Shown here in pieces: positions 9,947 to 23,620 of a DNA stretch of 64,000 nucleotides. The DNA is from Silurus meridionalis (Eukaryota; Chordata; Actinopteri; Siluriformes; Siluridae): positions 15,087,889-15,151,888 of the forward strand of contig NC_060896.1 of assembly GCF_014805685.1 (NCBI RefSeq). The letters run 5' to 3'. The notes under the pieces were generated by a model, which was not told where the DNA came from, ran no database searches, and saw only the letters and a list, made by a program, of their open reading frames with translations. The translations under genes and the position numbers were made by a program. The first letter of the stretch is position 1; each line of letters begins with the position of its first letter.

Positions 9947-12900
9947 TTAAGCTGCTGGGAAACTTGTAAGTCATTATGTTAGAGACGAAGTGAGAATATC
10001 GGTGTGAAAATGGGTGTAAGGATGAGCAGAGCCAGCCTGAGACTGTAGCTAGCAAAACTGCCCTTGTCTTTACAAAAGGACAAACTTGACTGATTGAAAT
10101 TGCTGGAATGGTTATTATTATTAAATTATTATTGTTTATCTAAAATTGTAATCTAAACCGTGCCGTTATTTGTGTGAATTACTGTGCTGACTTAGTGAGG
10201 TACATGTATAAAGGTTTCTTCATATACAAATCATCTGTACAACTTTTCTTCATGTTAATCCATCTCTGTGAGTCACAAGTGGATGTAGAACCACTGCAGG
10301 GCACCTAACCTGAGAGGATCTTATGATAAGCCAAGCAGAGCAACTGACACTAACACATGTGACATCAGCCCCCATAGTCTGAAACTCTGCAAGGTCGTAT
10401 TCAGAGCTCAACTCCTTACACCTCCAGCCCCACACAAAGTGCTAACTGTTCTCTACTCAGATCTTCCTCTCCATAGTTCTTGTGAGGACCTATTGATTCA
10501 GAGGGAGCCCTATTGATTTGAATCATCACTTTAAACACCCACATGCTGGAATGCATTAGCATTATGGAGAAATGTTGAAATGTTAACATCTACATGTATA
10601 GTCACAAAATTATTGCTTGTTGGTGTTGTTTCACCTTCTTTCAGTTTTGCGTTACATTTTGTACAGAATTTTGGACTGACTTGACACTCCTGGTTTTTGG
10701 TGAAGGCTCCTTCAAACCCTTAGTCCATTCTATGTTGGAGCACATTTTAGATAAAAGGAAAAATTAGTGAAATGTTTTGGAAATAATAATCCTCACACAT
10801 ACGTATGTACATGCACACACCCATGCTTATTCATATAATTAATCACAAGGGCCTATTCAGACGAATCCTACAAAAGTGGCACACTCCTATGCATTTATCT
10901 TCTCTGAATCTCTCTTCTGCCTTTGTGTGGTTGGCTTTTACCGGTCCTCAGAAGGACTGTTTTTCTCCCTTCCTTTCTCCCAGGGGAACTGGGCGGATTC
11001 GCCTTGTTTAATAGATGCTTCCACGTCAAATCGGCTCTCACTCCCTTTGAACATGCTTCAAACAATAGTGAAGGTTGACTACAGTGTGTGTTTTGTTCAC
11101 TGCCAGCCATGTGGATGGCACATGCTAATGGTATGAAGCAGAGGAGTTAATATCAATGTTTTGTTTCAAGACCGGGCTCAGTAGCTGTTGGTCATTTCCA
11201 GGCATTTGGAAGGGCGGGAGGGGGCTTTGATCTGGAAGAGAGGGTTGTGTATGCAGTGTGAGGGAAAAGGACAGGATGGAAATGTTTCAGATGCGGACAA
11301 TGTAGCCACATGAAAAGGGTCTTTGTGTCTTTGCGCTTAGTTCTCGGCAGATGGACAGCTTCCCTCCCTTTAAAATAAACATGAAAACCCTTCTCCTGTC
11401 CAGATGTGGCAATTCAGGATTGTCTTGTAAATTAAAATGTATATAAAGAAAACCTTTACTATAAGTTGAATAACTAGCAATAATATTGAAACACAACTTG
11501 ATTGGTCAGTTAGACTAGGACAATTGGATAGACAGCCAAAAGGTTCAGATGACAAGAGATCAGATTTGCATGTCAAATTAAGGAGGATTAATCTTTTCTC
11601 CATGTCAAAGCAATTAAGAAATAATTTTTTTTTTCTTATACAGAAATTTTATATATATAATTTCTGCTCAAACAGAATGTACAGAATGCTCACTAGGTGA
11701 TTTTGGTACTGTTCTTTACTGCAACACAGTACAGAAGTAACAACACAGAGCAGTAATAACACAACAGTTTGCAGGTTTTGTGTTAGCATTACAAATCTCT
11801 AGTTGATTTAGCCTGCAAAACTGATGAGCTGGAGTGGAACAGGGCTATAGCAGAGACTAAAGCTGACAGCTTAATAAGAATATCCCTGGATGCCCCCATT
11901 ATGGCACCACACTCCCTGGTCTTTATGTAATACTAGTGGCAATGGAGCATCTCATTGCCTCTCCTTTTCCTTATGAAAAATCGTCTGGCTTCCCCCTCCC
12001 CTCTCATTGCACAACCAATAAAGCATGTCATTATGTGGGCCTTGTAGGAGCTTTTTCCATTGTGAAGTGGCATAATTGACAATATGTCTTAGCTGTTTAA
12101 TGGAAAATGAAGGAGATAGTTACCCAAAGGTAGCTGCAACGTACTCTGCTATACCTTCTGCCATGAATGTCCCATGACTTAAGAGGAGAGAAAGAGATTG
12201 AGCAGTAGTAGGTTAGAGATGGGTACAAATTAATACCATTGTTTACCATGATTAATACAACAGATACAGTATTGTCATATGTAATACACAAAGGTCATTT
12301 TCTTTTTCTTATCCATGATTTTTGCAGTTGGATAATAATGAGCTCTATATGCTAATACTAAGTAGAGTTTTCCTCCATGAATTTCTGCTGTAAAACTGCT
12401 TCAGTCACATTTGCTTGTTTTCTTATCGTCAGTCCAGGACAGTCTTTAATGCCTTGCACTTCAAAAGATTTTTTTCATGAATTTTCCTCAAGTTTACATT
12501 TGCATTAGATACCGCAAATACACACTCTTGATGCTTCTGCAGTGCTTTGCAACATCTGAGGAGTGTCTAGAGAGTCAGCAGTTTACTGTTTGACATTTAG
12601 TGGCGGATTAGTGAATTTCACGCCGCCTGTCCTCTCTCTCGTAATTAGCACGGTAAGGTAGTGTGCTCCTGTATGGAGCTGTATGTGTAGCATCATTACC
12701 GAACACCTGGAGATGAACAGCTTGTGGCTGCTGCTTGGTATGACCCTGAGTAGGGCAACTCGCTGAGCCCGGAGTTGGTGAATGATGGTGGAAGAGGATT
12801 TGTCAGATCTAGGGCATTCCCAGGAGCGGCAGTTTGTCTCTGTTGACAACCTGCACTCATCTAAAAGGCTACTTATCTAATCTTTGCACTAATGTGAATG

Positions 12901-15900
12901 CTGTGTGGCACCTGATGGCCTCTAGCTCATCTTCTGCAGTGTCCTTTGTAGTGTCTCCTTGTTTGGGCTTTTAAATATGTTTTTTCACACTCTCTTGTTT
13001 TTCACCCTCTTTTTATCGCTTTTATCTATGTTCTCTCCTCGTCAGATCAGTATGGATTCACAACAATTCATGTTTCAAATTACTAATGACATAAACGTAT
13101 AATGATGACACCAAACAAGCAAACTGGAGATATCTACTTATTACTTATGAGACTAAAATGTTACACTGTTGCAGTTAAGGTTATGTTGAAAGGATTTTTA
13201 TTCTCAATGTTACTAAAATAAAAATTTTTTTACTGTTTGTGCTGGCTGAGGCTGCCAAGTAAACCTGAATGTTATATGAGCTTTTTGTTATGGCAAGAGA
13301 ACAAAAGGAAAAAGTGATTACATCAATGGCAGATGGATACAACAGGAAGCATATAGAAGAAGACTGTAGAGAATTGTAAGACTTTGGCCAGGGCTGACAT
13401 CCTCTGGAAATGTTTGTGGTCTTTATGCTTCTCTAATCACAACAGAGTGACTTAATCTGCTATGAGATGCAAACTCAGCAGAGTATTACACCATGTCCTC
13501 TGTTCTCTGTTTATTATTTTGCTCTGGAAAGTTATGCATTATCTCAAAGTTCTATTCTGTGCATACAAGTGCACCTACTTTTTATTTAATCACTTTATAT
13601 TTTATCTTATCAATCAGTATTTCATCTAAAAGTATATTATTTAGTATATACTAGAAAATGCCCAGAAATACAGCAAAAAGAATAGGAAAGGAATGTAAGG
13701 AGGAATATAAGTAAGAGCTCATTAGTACATGCTATGAGTTTGAAGAGTTAAATAGTATTAAGCTCTTAATTAATGCAGATTATCTAGTAAATAGTCCTCA
13801 TGTCATGATGTCTCTGCCCAGGATTGATTTGTAGGTAGTGGATTCTTCACTGTTGCTAACTTTTTTGACCACATGTTGTCTCAATATGGTTTTTGCAGGT
13901 GACAGAAAGTGAGGCTTTGGCCAAAGCACTCATACAATGGGTCTCTGTAGTACAGCCAACCACAAGGAGCTCATTGTAGAGGAGCATCTCAGGCTTCTGG
14001 AGTCAAGTGAGATGAAAACTAATTGCAGCTGACTGCGTGCTTAGGTTCCTGCTTTTTTTTTGTGCTGTCTGGTTTTGTCCAGACCATTTGGCAGTGTTTA
14101 TTAAAATACTGTGTAGAACTGGAAAGGGAAGAACTGACTGTTAAGGTTTGAAGGCTGAATCAAGCACTCTGTAGATTGTATTACACTCAAGCACTGGCTA
14201 CGTTTGTACTAGGCTTGATCGAATAAATATTTTCTTTTGCTCACTTTTTCTCTCTTGCACTGTCTAAAACATTTTATTGATTATTCTATTACTAGTATGC
14301 TCAAGCAAGGCTATATGCTCAATTCTACTAGTGCAATATTACTGTTCTACAATGTCAGTGAGAAAACATTCTTTATAGACAGTTTACAAATTGGGTGTCC
14401 ATTTCCTTTGTCAAATGGCTGCTGATTCTTTTGCAGGGAAGTCTATCGGGAATGTGCCCCTCCTGTGGTGGTCATGTTTACCAGTTTCTACCTCAGAGAG
14501 GTACAAGCAGGGGTGTAGCACACCGAATCCCCCCTGACTCCACATCTATTTGTAAACAACCTACATGCTGCTTGTCTTTTCCCCATCTTACTCCCTGTGC
14601 CTCCTCTGATTTCTTTTTCAAAGAAAAATGCATCTTTGTTACTCTGCAACAAATTTGTATTATGATCATAAGTGCAAACTTGAATTCAACCTAAACTCAG
14701 TGTAAATCCAGGCAATGTGTAATTTTTTCATTCATGCTATCCGACATACAAGAAAAGTGATCAGTTGTCCAGGCCATTACATCCCTCATTGTTGCAATTT
14801 TTCATCATTTGCCAAATCAGCTATCTGTTGAGTATCTGTGGAGCTGTCTTGTGTTTACTATGTTGCAGCTCCAGCTGGTGTACTGAAGCTCATCACCTGA
14901 TCCTGATTGCTGCTTCCTTGCCAGGCATGGACTGCTCCTGGTGCTTGTCTGGGCATGATGAGAACTAATTGAAAGCGAAGGCTGCTCGGGTGCTGATCCG
15001 GACGAACAGGGATTTGTAGCCAGAGGAGAACTGAACAGTGCTGTGTAACCATGCAGGAAGTTAATATAGAACAAGAGAAAGTACATCATAAAGTATGACA
15101 TATGGCTTTGCTGAGATTACCTGGACTGCCAGTTAAACAAGGTGAGGTAGACGTCAAGTTTTTTTTGTTTGGTGTAGTATGCTAAGAAGCAGCAATCATT
15201 TTAGAATATGAGGTCACAGCTGAGCAGCAGCTGAGCCATGGGGCCAGTTGAAACACATAGTGAGACAACTGCTTCAAATACCTAACAATGGAGCTCTTTC
15301 AATCTGTGAAGTAATGAGCTTTGATTTTGTAATCACATACTGCACAGATAGGTTAATTATTTTCATTAAGGTCTTGGTCCTTTAACTGTCACTGACGCGC
15401 TATGGAAATGTAAGCTAATACACAGAGACAAACAGGGACTGCTGCCTGAGCCTGAGCAAATATGTGATTACCACTGGCAATAATTTATAAGAACAGTTGA
15501 TTGGAAACATGAGAGGTGGTAAGGGGCAAATAGGCACTATCTTAAGACGCAACGTTTGAGCTGTACCAACAGTTGAGACAAAAAAACATTTGCCAAGCAA
15601 GAAATGTCTGCATTAAAGATTGCTTGTGTTTCCATAATTTTCTTCCCTTTACCATTTTAGTCACGCATACTACCCCCCACCACCACGCACACAAACGAAA
15701 CTCAACTACATACTGTCACAAACAATTACAGTAATATTTTATAATAATTCAGTTAGTGCCGATTGAGTGCTCCAGACTAAAATGTAAAAAACAGCAGTGT
15801 GCTGGTTTGGCCACACTAGCTTTATACTAACCACCTTTTGTCATTATTCTTAATTGAAAATGGCATGTTAATGTCTGAGAGATATGTTTTATATTTTATT

Positions 15901-16370
15901 ATAATTGTATAGAAATATATCAGATTTTTTTTTAGCTCTGATCCTCTGCACCTCCACATTTGATCATCTAGTTAAGTACAACACATCATTGTTTACATCC
16001 TCATCCTTAGGACTATTTGGTTAAGAAATCAATGCCTTGGTAACGCCCTTGTATATGTTCTCACAGAATATAGTATACAATCAAAAATGTTCAGAATTTA
16101 CCAATAGAGACCTGTTTTGATGCTGTCACTAAATAGTAATGTAAAGATCATATTGCTAGAAAAAGCATGAGTACAATCTACTTTTCCCCTCAAAGATTAA
16201 TACACACTTGCATTACAATTGTCTTTTTTAATTGGCATTTTTAATGCTTTCATTGTAAACATTGTCGGAACTACTGCTAAACCTCCGGTAGAACTTTTTT
16301 TTTTTTACCAGTGTTCGAGTTAGTCTACCAAGAATGAATACGCTATAACACCACTTAATGATACAAGCTA
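9944..16370. other. Long single-copy noncoding stretch
   Basis: About 6.4 kb without a supportable gene. The open frames are short, overlap on opposite strands and match no family I recognise. Some segments, such as 11985-12110 (CAATAAAGCATGTCATTATG, CATAATTGACAATATGTCTT), have the low-complexity-free, homeodomain-site-rich look of vertebrate conserved noncoding elements, but this is only an impression. Confidence 0.45.
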
Positions 16371-16400
16371 ATCGGCCTGTATCTACATATACAGGCCGAT
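16371..16400. repeat. Perfect 12-bp inverted repeat (hairpin)
   Basis: ATCGGCCTGTAT and its exact reverse complement ATACAGGCCGAT are separated by the six bases CTACAT. A further partial copy, GATACAGGCTC, follows at about 16409. It may be the tip of a decayed palindromic transposon. Confidence 0.85.
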
Positions 16401-17140
16401 ATACTATTGATACAGGCTCAAATACTTAAAACAATAAAAAAAAAAGAAAATGTGATGTGTGTGATGAAGTTAAATGATTGTAAGAATGTGAACTTTCAAC
16501 AGATCTCATTATGAAGACTCAGTTGGGTTCCTATTTTACATAAAGATGGCTACTGCTCTTTGAAACTCTAGGAACCAGCTTTGCATACATCCATGCTGTT
16601 ACAGGTAAAAGAAATTCACATTACATATCAGATAGGCAAAATGTTATCCCTGTGACTTTTAACATGGCCTCATTGTTGGTTCCAGACAGGCTGGTTTGAC
16701 AGGCTGAGATTTTCACAAAAAACATACAGTGAACCACAGTTCTGTGGGCAGAAACGCCCAGTTGATGAGAGCGGTCAAGGGAGAATGGCCAGACTGGTTT
16801 AAACTCATTTCAATTGTATGGTAACTCAAATAACCAGTCTACAACCATAGTGAGCAGAAAAGCCTCTAAAAATGACAGAATTACTTGTCGACCATCCAGC
16901 TTCAGAGACCATGTGCCAATGTATCCTCAGATTCCTTTTGTTGGCTGATAAAAGCTAAAGCCAGTGGGGTCTTTTGCTGTTCTAAACATTATGTAAATCT
17001 TTTCCCTTTTTTTGAAAAATCATTCTGCTTATATTGAACTGGGTTTGCATGCCGTGAACCACACATACTTATTTTTTCTTATTGGTCAGTAAAGTCAGTA
17101 GCTTTACAAATCAATTATAGTAAGGTTAATTTGGACATCA
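16401..17140. other. Noncoding stretch, nothing recognised
   Basis: Sequence between the hairpin and the LINE insertion. No gene or repeat recognised. Confidence 0.5.
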
Positions 17141-17157
17141 GTCCAGCACTTGTCATT
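17141..17157. repeat. Probable target-site duplication, left copy (LINE)
   Basis: GTCCAGCACTTGTCATT here and GTCCACTTATTGTCATT at 20144-20160 agree at 13 of 17 positions directly beside the two LINE ends. This fits a diverged target-site duplication. Confidence 0.5.
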
Positions 17158-17221
17158 AACCCTGCCATTAGGGTTGCACAAGCCAGTGCACTCTTAGTGC
17201 AGATCCCAGGCCCGGATAAAT

Positions 17222-18258
17222 GTGGAGGGTTGCGTTAGGACGGGCATCCAGCGAAAAACATGTGCCAAATTAAATACACGGATATGCCTAAATTTCATAC
17301 TGGTATTGTTAGCCAACAGGATATCGATGAAAATTGGGCTACTGGGAGGAAGACGTCTACAAAGATATCAGAGAAAGGAGAAGTGTAGGAGAGTGGGGGT
17401 TAGGGCAGGCACTTTAATTGTTGGTACTATGATTGGTAAAGTGAAAGAGTTAGCTGATATGATGGAGAGGAGAAATGTAGATATGTTGTGTGTTCAAGAG
17501 ACAAATTGGAAAGTGAGTAAGACCAGGAACATTGGAGAAGGGGGATTTAACTGTTCTATCATGGTGTTGATCGAAAAGAAATGGTGTAGTAGGGGTAATC
17601 CTGAAGGACGAGTACAGTAAAAGTGAAGTGGAGTGAAAGAGAGTTTCTGATAGGGTGATGAACATGATGCTGGAAGTTGAAGGGGTGATTATAAATGTGA
17701 TCAGTGCTATTGCTCCACAAGTGAGATGGAGGAGAAGGAAAAAAAATCCGGAGTGAGTTAGATGAAGTGGTGGAGAGTGTACCTAGGAATAAAAGATTGG
17801 TGGTTGGGGCAGACTTTAATGGGCATGTTGGTGAAGGAAACAGGTGATGAGGAGTTGATCGGTAGGTATGGCTTTAAGGAGAGGAATTTAAAAGCCCAGA
17901 TGGTGGTAGATTTTGTGAAATGGATGGAAATGGCAGTGGTGAATACATATTTTAGGAAGAAGGAGGAACATAGGATGACCTATAAAAGTTAAGGTGCACA
18001 CAGATGGACTATATTCTATGTAGAAGATGCAACTTGAAGGAGATTGAAGACTGTAAGGTGTTGGCAGGGGACAATGTAGCTAAACAGCATTGGATGCTGG
18101 TATGTAGGATGGTTTTGGAGGTGAAGAAGAAGAGGAGGAAAGTGAAGACTGAAAATAGAATAAGATGGTGGAAACTAAAGAAAGAAGACTGTAGTGTGAG
18201 ATTCAGGGAAGCGGTCAAACAGGGGCTCAGTGGTGGTAAAGAGGTGCTTGTTAATTAG
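17222..18258 (+). pseudogene. LINE endonuclease region, broken
   Basis: Encodes pieces of the endonuclease that nicks target DNA for target-primed reverse transcription. Visible motifs include VGTMIGKVKELADMMERRNV followed by DMLCVQETNW (the Q-E-T-W active-site strand), then a shifted segment with GADFNGHVGE-like sequence readable at 17808-17835, MVVDFVKWMEMAVVNTYF at about 17900-17955, and DYILCRR at 18004. The segments sit in different frames, with stops at about 17618, 17990 and 18256. Confidence 0.85.
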
Positions 18259-18719
18259 GCAACTACTGCAGAAGTGATAAGGGAGATGGCTAGGTAGTTA
18301 TTTGGTGTGATATCTGGAAAGAGAAAAGAATGCAGGAAAGCACAGGAAGAAAGAAGTTGGAGAAACAAAATTGGGATCGATGAGATGAGAAAAATTACAA
18401 GAAGTACAAGGAGATGCGGCAACAGGTAAAGAGGGATGTGGTGAAAGCCAAGGAAAAGGCATATGGGGTGCTGTATGAGAAGTTGGACACTATGGAAAAG
18501 GATTTGTACTGGCCAGGCAGAGGGATCATACAGGGAAGGATGTACTGCAAGTTAGAGCAATAAAGGATGGAGATGGAAATGTGTTGACTAGTGAGGAGAG
18601 TGTGTTGAGAAGATGGAGAGAGTATTTTAAGCAGGTGATAAACGAGGAAAATGAGAGAGAGAGAAGGTTGGATGATGTGGAGATGGTGAAGCAGGAAGTG
18701 TAAAGGATTAGGAGGAAGT

Positions 18720-20110
18720 GAGAGCAGCAATTAAGAGGATGAAGAGTGGAAAGTCAGTTGGACCAGATGACATACCGGTAGAAGCGTGGAGATGTCTAGG
18801 AGAGATGCAGTGGAGTTTTTTAATTAGATTGTTCAACAAAATTTTGGAAGGTGAGAGGGTGCCTGAGGACTGGAGACAGAGTTTGCTGGTTTAGATTTTT
18901 AAGAATAAGGGAGATGTGCAGACCTGCAGTAACTACAGGGGAATAAAGTTGATCAGTCACACCATGAAGTTATGGGAAAGAGTAGTGGAAGCCAGGCTGA
19001 GAGAAAAGCTGACCATCTGTGAGCAACAGTATGGTTTCATGCCGAGGAAGAGCACCACAGATGCAATATTTGTTTTCAGAATGTTGATAAAGAATATAGA
19101 GAAGGTCAGAAGGAGTTGCATTGAGTATTTGTGGATTTAGAGAAATTGTACAACAGAGTGCCAAGAGAGGAGTTGTGGTATTGTATGAGGAAGTCAGGTG
19201 TGGCAGAGAAGTATGTGAGGGTGGTGCAGGACATGTATGAGTACAGTGTGACAGCAGTGAAGTGTGCAGTAGGAACAACTGGTTCAGGGTGGAGGTGGGA
19301 CTGCATCAAGGATTGGCTCTGAGCCCTTTCCTGCTTGCAGTGATGATGGACAGGTTGACGGACGAGGTCAGACAGGAGTCTCCATGGACTATAATGTTTG
19401 TGGATGATATTATGATTTGTGGTAAAAGTAGGGAGCAGGTTGAGATGAACATAGAGAGGTGGGGGTACGCGCTGGAGAGAAGGGGAATGAACGTTGGTAG
19501 GAGTAAGACAGAGTACATGTGTGTGAATAAGAGGGAGGGCAGTGGAGGGGTGCGGTTGCAGGAAGAACAGGTGGTGAAGGTGGATGAGTTTAAGTACCTG
19601 GGTTCAACAGTGCAAAGGAATGGAGAGTGTGTTAGAGAAGTGAAGAAAAGTGTGCAGGCAGGGTGGATTGAGAGGAGAAAAGTGGCAGGAGTGCGTTGTG
19701 ATAAAAACGTGAAAGGAAAAGTTTGTGAGATGGTGGTGAGACCTGCTATGTTGTGTGGTTTAGAAACACAGGCACTCACAAAAAGACAGGAGGCGGAGCT
19801 GAAGGTGGCAGAGCTGCAGATACTGAGATTTTCATTGAGAGTGATGAGAATGGACAGGATTAGAAATTAGTGTATTATAGGGACAGGTCATTTTGCTGAC
19901 AAGGAAGGAAAATTTGATTAAAATGGTTTTGACATGTGCAGAAGAGGGACATGGGGTATATCGGTAGAAGAATGTTGAGGATGGAGCTGCCAGGAAAAGA
20001 GGAAGGCCAAGGAGGAGGTTTATGGATGTGGTGAGGGAAGACATGCAGGTGGTTAATTTGAAAGAAGCAGATGTAGAGGACAAGGTGGTATGGAGATAGA
20101 TGATCTGCTG
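18720..20110 (+). pseudogene. LINE reverse transcriptase and C-terminal tail, broken
   Basis: Reverse transcriptase motifs occur in order. SCNYRGIKLISHTMKLWERV is at about 18922-18981 and QYGFMPRKSTTDAIF at about 19027-19071. Motif A, FVDLEKLYNRVP, starts at about 19125, where the second conserved Asp has become Asn. GLHQGLALSPF lies at about 19303-19335, and the catalytic FVDD box at about 19398 has Val where Ala is usual. After these come EFKYLGSTVQ and the tail RPAMLCGLETQALTKRQEAE, then the GRRMLRMELPG-like segment at about 19960. A frame break within motif A at about 19131-19140 and others stop any full product. Confidence 0.9.
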
Positions 20111-20143
20111 TAGCGACCCCTAACGGGAGCAGCCGAAAGAAAA

Positions 20144-20160
20144 GTCCACTTATTGTCATT
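20144..20160. repeat. Probable target-site duplication, right copy (LINE)
   Basis: Partner of 17141-17157, with 13 of 17 positions matching, directly after the LINE 3' end. Confidence 0.5.
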
Positions 20161-23100
20161 GCTAGTTAGAATGATTTTGTGAAGGCAAATAGCAAGTAAG
20201 TAGGTTTTTCATAAGGGGATATCAACAAGCACAGGATGAGATTATAAACTTTCAACCTACAGTTTACAGTGCAAATCTGTTGTGGCCTGAAGCAATCTTG
20301 TCAGCACCCTCCAATTTTGCACACAAAAGATACTGTTCGACACCTGAGGAGGGAGAGAAAAAAACAGCAGTACTGTAACTTCATTGCTGTCATTATACAC
20401 TTTGTACACAAATTATACACTATCCTGAATTATAAACATGCTTCAGTAAAATAGGCAAAAATACAGTATAAAATTAAATTAGCATACAAATTGTGATATT
20501 ATTAGCTCAAAAATATATATCCTGTAGTCTATATTGCTTTATTTCGGTACAGTGGTTTTCTTTATTTAAAAAAAAATATGTATTAGGTATTAATTAGGCA
20601 TTAAAAAATTTCTAAATGTATTTGTAATCAGCAGAGCTGATAGTGGTAAGGAAAAATAGAATCAAAAGAAAAAACAGATCTTGTCTGGGTGACAGTGGAT
20701 TGTGTTAATACAAATAGTTTCTCTTTGTTAACTGTGTGCTACACAGGCAAACAAAAAAAGTTTTAGTTGTTTTAACTGGAAAATAATTATGAGCTGCAGA
20801 GTTATTTATGAAATCGTTATTTTTTTGAACTTTTAGTCTGTTGTACCAGAATTACTGGAGTTATTGGAGTTATTAACTGTTTAATGATGTAGACTAGAGT
20901 GCAAACTGTTTATAGTAATTATAGTCCTAAGGCTGTCCAAGGAAGAACATACACAGTCATCTTTATGATTTCTGTGTGGTACCATCCACAGAAATCTAAT
21001 GTTGATATTTAGGCCATATATATAAAAACTCCAGATCAGGCTGCAGATCAGACAGGATTAATTGTAATTTAGAAGTAGGATGTGTATATTGAGGTAAGTT
21101 CTTATTTTTTTCCCCATTGGCTTGTATGAATTTAATTATGTTTAAATATATATATATTTTTTGTTTATAATACTTTTTTATCTTGGTATTCAAAAAATAT
21201 ATATGTATATATAATACTTCTGCCCACTTTTTGCCAGTAGAGTTGACTATATTTCACCTCTTACTTTCCCAATTTAAAAAAACAGGTACTGGATAGGTTA
21301 AAGGTTAGACTCCACATCACATTCTAAAGTCTGCCTAATTAAGAAGCTCTACACCACTGATCTTGTCATGGGTAATATCTCTTCTTTGTGGGTCTGGAAA
21401 AGGACACCGTTGTTTCTTGTCTCAAATACCTGCAGGGTTTTCTTCTCTTAATCTCAAATGATTAGCCTTTGCCACTAGGTCCAGGTCATTAATCCCATTC
21501 CTCCTTTCAGTGAATGACAATAATCTCTGCTCACTGGGCTTGGCAGACCAGCTCCATTTGTCACTCTGTCACCCAATGGTTTGTCGCAAGGGAAAAGGAC
21601 AAGGACCATTTACTGCATCTAGTGAATGTGCTGGAGAAACTGCAGGACTGGCAAAAAAAAGTCAGGTGCACAATAGGATGTGGCAGGTAGTATGTGATAG
21701 CTTTTCCACTGTATTAGCCTCCTGAGACCCAAACATTAATGGTATGTGCCTTGTAATTTCTCCTCCCTATTTATGTTTTTAGAACACCATAACTGTGGAA
21801 ACAGCAATATTTTTTAAATACAAAGTACTTTCGGACAAAAACTCAACCTCATATCATGAATACTTGTTGTCAGCAAGTCATTAATTAATTCATCTTAAAC
21901 TAATACTATTGCTTAGATGCTCTTCTGTGCAGGTAGCCTTGTGTTAAAGCTTGTGTTACTGCTGATGCCTACAGTGCTCTATTTACTGAGAGAGAGGGCA
22001 GAACAGCCACAATCAAGGCATCTAAACTCATGTGTTCTGTTTCTTTGTATTTTTCTCTCTATGTACCACCTGGAGCCTGCCTGCACAGAGTGAAGGCAGC
22101 TTTTCTGATGAATAAATTTGTATAAATTATAGCACACCTCTCATCAGTACACAGATCCTCCTAAGGTCTCTTTCTCATTCCAAGCATGGAGTCATTAGTC
22201 TCATGGCTGTATTGAGTCTTTAATCATCTGTAAGCCTGGGAGAAAGAACATGGGGAATGTGGCACTGTCAGTTCAGCCACTTCCCACATCGGCTGTTCTT
22301 TGAAGCGAATGCACTGTTTAGGTCAAACCACATATTCTGCCTGTACTGAATCCAGGCAAGAGAACTGAAGTCCTGTCGTCAGCCTGTACATTGTTAAGTT
22401 TGACACATTCCCAAAGGTGAAACTCAGGGTTTATATAGGCTTGGATTTTTTTATGGTTTTTTTTTTACCCTCCTGGCGAGTGTGATTTTTCCACAGATAG
22501 ACAGCAATAGCTCTCCAGGAATTAGCTCTGGCACCAGTTTATACTCTCCTCTGCCTGGATACAGGATATTGTAGGCAGTTCTAACAGTCTACAATGGACA
22601 AGTGGTAACTTAGTTTACAGCTGGTCTGAGAACAGCTGGCTGTCTCATTTAATGTAGCCCCCTTATGAACAATCACGCACATGCACTTAAAAATTTAGGA
22701 ACTGATGCAACAGCTCAGACTATGGGGATCAGCCACAGCAGATGCTGAAGCCTTATTCCAGACAAAAGTAGCATGGAGCACTATTACTGTAGGATGACCT
22801 CTCTGGCGACCTCATATATCAGCATGAACATTAAACTGACACTTAGACAGTAGCATATCAAGGGGGACCTAACCAGAAATTACCATTTGTTTTTTGGGGG
22901 GGAATTTTTAAATATACATTAGAGATGTGATTTGAGTTAAATGATATAGTTTTTGCAAAGTTTTTGTTGCAATTTTTCTGATTTATCCATAGCTCATTTC
23001 CTCTTTTTACAAATTTGCAAAAGCACAAATGCATGTCAATATCACACTTTCAACATATGGTACACACCTAATGCAGTTGGCCTCAGTTTGCTGATTATAT

Positions 23101-23518
23101 TATGCTTCAGCACACATTTAGTACAAAAAATGTAGGTTAGCCTAGGTATGTTCATTTACTGTTCAATGTTTGTAGAGTCAGTGGCAAGTCTCTACTGAAT
23201 ACTTTTAGACCCTTTTTTTAATACCTGTTTTAAGACTTTCCTCTGGTTCTGTCACTTGATGTATATTATTCTGACCCTTGCCCGCAAAACTAATTTGGTT
23301 TTAGATTGTGTATCAGTATTATAAGATCTATCATACATACAGCAGGATATAGGGTACTAAACCTCCTGTTACCCATTTTTTCAACATAGATTTCATATCT
23401 GCCTGGAGTCAGATGAGTTAAACAGCTTATTATGATTTAGAGTGCAATTCAGGCTGCATTTATAAATTAAACAGTGACAAAGAATGTGTGATTTGTCAAA
23501 GCTGCTGTGTTTGTGTTT
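20161..23518. other. Noncoding stretch, nothing firmly recognised
   Basis: About 3.4 kb of AT-rich, then more mixed, sequence. Segments 21320-21520 and 22140-22340 look unique and moderately complex, possibly conserved noncoding DNA. I see no exon with convincing splice sites or protein similarity. Confidence 0.45.
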
Positions 23519-23529
23519 GTGAGATACCG

Positions 23530-23620
<91 letters not shown>

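Larger units (their letters stand above)
17158..20143 (+). mobile_element. Near full-length RTE-like LINE, inactive
   Basis: A non-LTR retrotransposon of about 3.0 kb, close to the full length of RTE-clade elements. The 5' region carries GGGTTGCACAAGCCAGTGCA and GGGCATCCAGCG motifs. An apurinic-type endonuclease region lies at about 17340-18260, followed by a charged linker at about 18260-18720, a reverse transcriptase at about 18720-19500, and a C-terminal tail to about 20110 ending near GCGACCCCTAACGGGAGC. The reading frame is interrupted many times, so it is dead. A possible 17-bp target-site duplication flanks it. A deleted sister copy lies at 5309-5755 in the same orientation. Confidence 0.92.

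Noticed and set aside
13899..14032. Possible exon after TTTTTGCAG with a short frame starting at 13937 (MGLCSTANHK)
   Set aside because: The acceptor looks acceptable, but the frame is only 31 codons, has a stop in sight and no donor, and matches nothing I know.
18395..19779. Several long minus-strand frames inside the LINE
   Set aside because: Antisense to the reverse transcriptase region. The low TTA/CTA content of that strand keeps them open.
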